DNA from: Methylacidiphilum caldifontis
GTDB taxonomy: Bacteria; Verrucomicrobiota; Verrucomicrobiia; Methylacidiphilales; CAMAQI01
Assembly (NCBI GenBank): GCA_945877805.1
Contig: CAMCSM010000009.1
Location: forward strand, 1 to 47,682
Reading direction: 5' to 3'
DNA: 47,682 nt
Each line of letters begins with the position of its first letter. Within the stretch, counting starts at the first letter, position 1. This document shows, piece by piece, positions 47,420 to 47,682 of the stretch. The position numbers and the translations under genes are program-made. A model generated the notes under the pieces. The model made no database searches and had not been told where the DNA came from. It saw only the letters and a list, made by a program, of their open reading frames with translations.

Positions 47420-47523
47420 GACGAGTGTTAGGAGATCCAGAGTGCTGGGTTTTCAGACACTTCCTCCCGTACTCGGGGTATGGGGACGGGAGAAAGTAAA
47501 AAACAACAACAAAAGGAGAATTC

Positions 47524-47682
47524 ATGATTAAATCATTTAAAGCAATCTTCGCTCTTCCCCTCGTTGCATCATTGGCTTTTGCCGGTGAAGTTTCGTCGGA
47601 TAAAGATTTGAAGAAAGTAATCGAAGATCAAGGTATTTACGTCGAAACATCCCAAAAGGGAATCGTTCTCAGCGGTTACGTT
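47524..47682 (+). CDS. exported protein, possibly outer-membrane porin (partial)
   Basis: 53 codons visible; the gene runs off the window. The N-terminus MIKSFKAIFALPLVASLAFA is a clear signal peptide, followed by a short coiled segment and QKGIVLSGYV, which resembles the first strand of beta-barrel porins of this group (GYVD... type). AGGAG lies 5 nt before the ATG. A BON-like domain is an alternative, since LSGYV also occurs there. Confidence 0.75.
   Translation, partial: MIKSFKAIFALPLVASLAFAGEVSSDKDLKKVIEDQGIYVETSQKGIVLSGYV

Overview
The window looks like a chromosome segment of a Gram-negative, envelope-rich bacterium, most likely of the Verrucomicrobiota or another PVC-group lineage. 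This is inferred from gene content: an exosortase, a DUF6600-like tryptophan-rich secreted protein, a fused LplT-PlsC-acyl-ACP synthetase, pyruvate phosphate dikinase, a UbiD-family decarboxylase, a bacterial glycogen-debranching enzyme, and many short intergenic repeats. There is no rRNA or tRNA gene to fix the taxonomy. No CRISPR array, complete transposase or phage structural gene was seen.

Layout. 1-1181: exosortase, with a cluster of hairpins beyond its 3' end. 1684-4831: a tight plus-strand operon (unknown protein, LysM + NlpC/P60-like secreted peptidase, PAP2 phosphatase, family-2 glycosyltransferase). 4822-8035: an accessory island with three PIN toxin-antitoxin modules in the same orientation, a 55-codon orphan gene and several repeats. 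8215-12300: a 1361-residue membrane/secreted protein of unknown function. 12608-15613: a three-gene operon (Tat-type FAD oxidoreductase, LCMT-like methyltransferase, seven-helix membrane protein). 15907-19329: the LplT-Aas fusion for lysophospholipid recycling. 20022-23695: a DUF2786-like miniprotein, a glycine/cysteine-tailed membrane-anchored protein, a K+-channel-like protein and a GDYXXLXY/DUF2157 pair. 23766-32780: a complete type I restriction-modification operon. 32997-34694: a frameshifted secreted protein and a HicAB module. 35004-47682: mostly housekeeping (ppdK, MBL-fold hydrolase, DUF6600-like protein, ubiD family, debranching enzyme, hemC, ftsH) and the start of a secreted, possibly porin, gene.

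The strongest defence system is the hsd operon, transcribed on the minus strand as hsdM - rhuM-like - hsdS - prrC - bro-N - hsdR. The gene between hsdS and hsdR keeps the ABC-ATPase motifs and the Arg-x3-Glu...His triad of the anticodon nuclease PrrC. The locus therefore looks like a prr-type restriction system with a suicidal tRNA-cleaving backup, plus two added antirepressor-like genes. HsdS carries three exact tandem 12-bp units (TTEL) in its spacer, the kind of repeat whose copy number changes target specificity in EcoR124-type enzymes.

The second theme is short-repeat and relic DNA. Decayed fragments of two of the toxin-antitoxin modules lie elsewhere in the window. A 94/95-bp element and a 78-bp element each occur twice. 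A family of A-rich repeats (TTAACCACGGATGAAC..., TTAGCCGCAGAGAACGC...) fills many gaps, often as inverted pairs, and supplies the stop codon or last residues of several genes. A 100-bp nearly perfect GC-rich palindrome shares modules with a second gap about 2.6 kb away.
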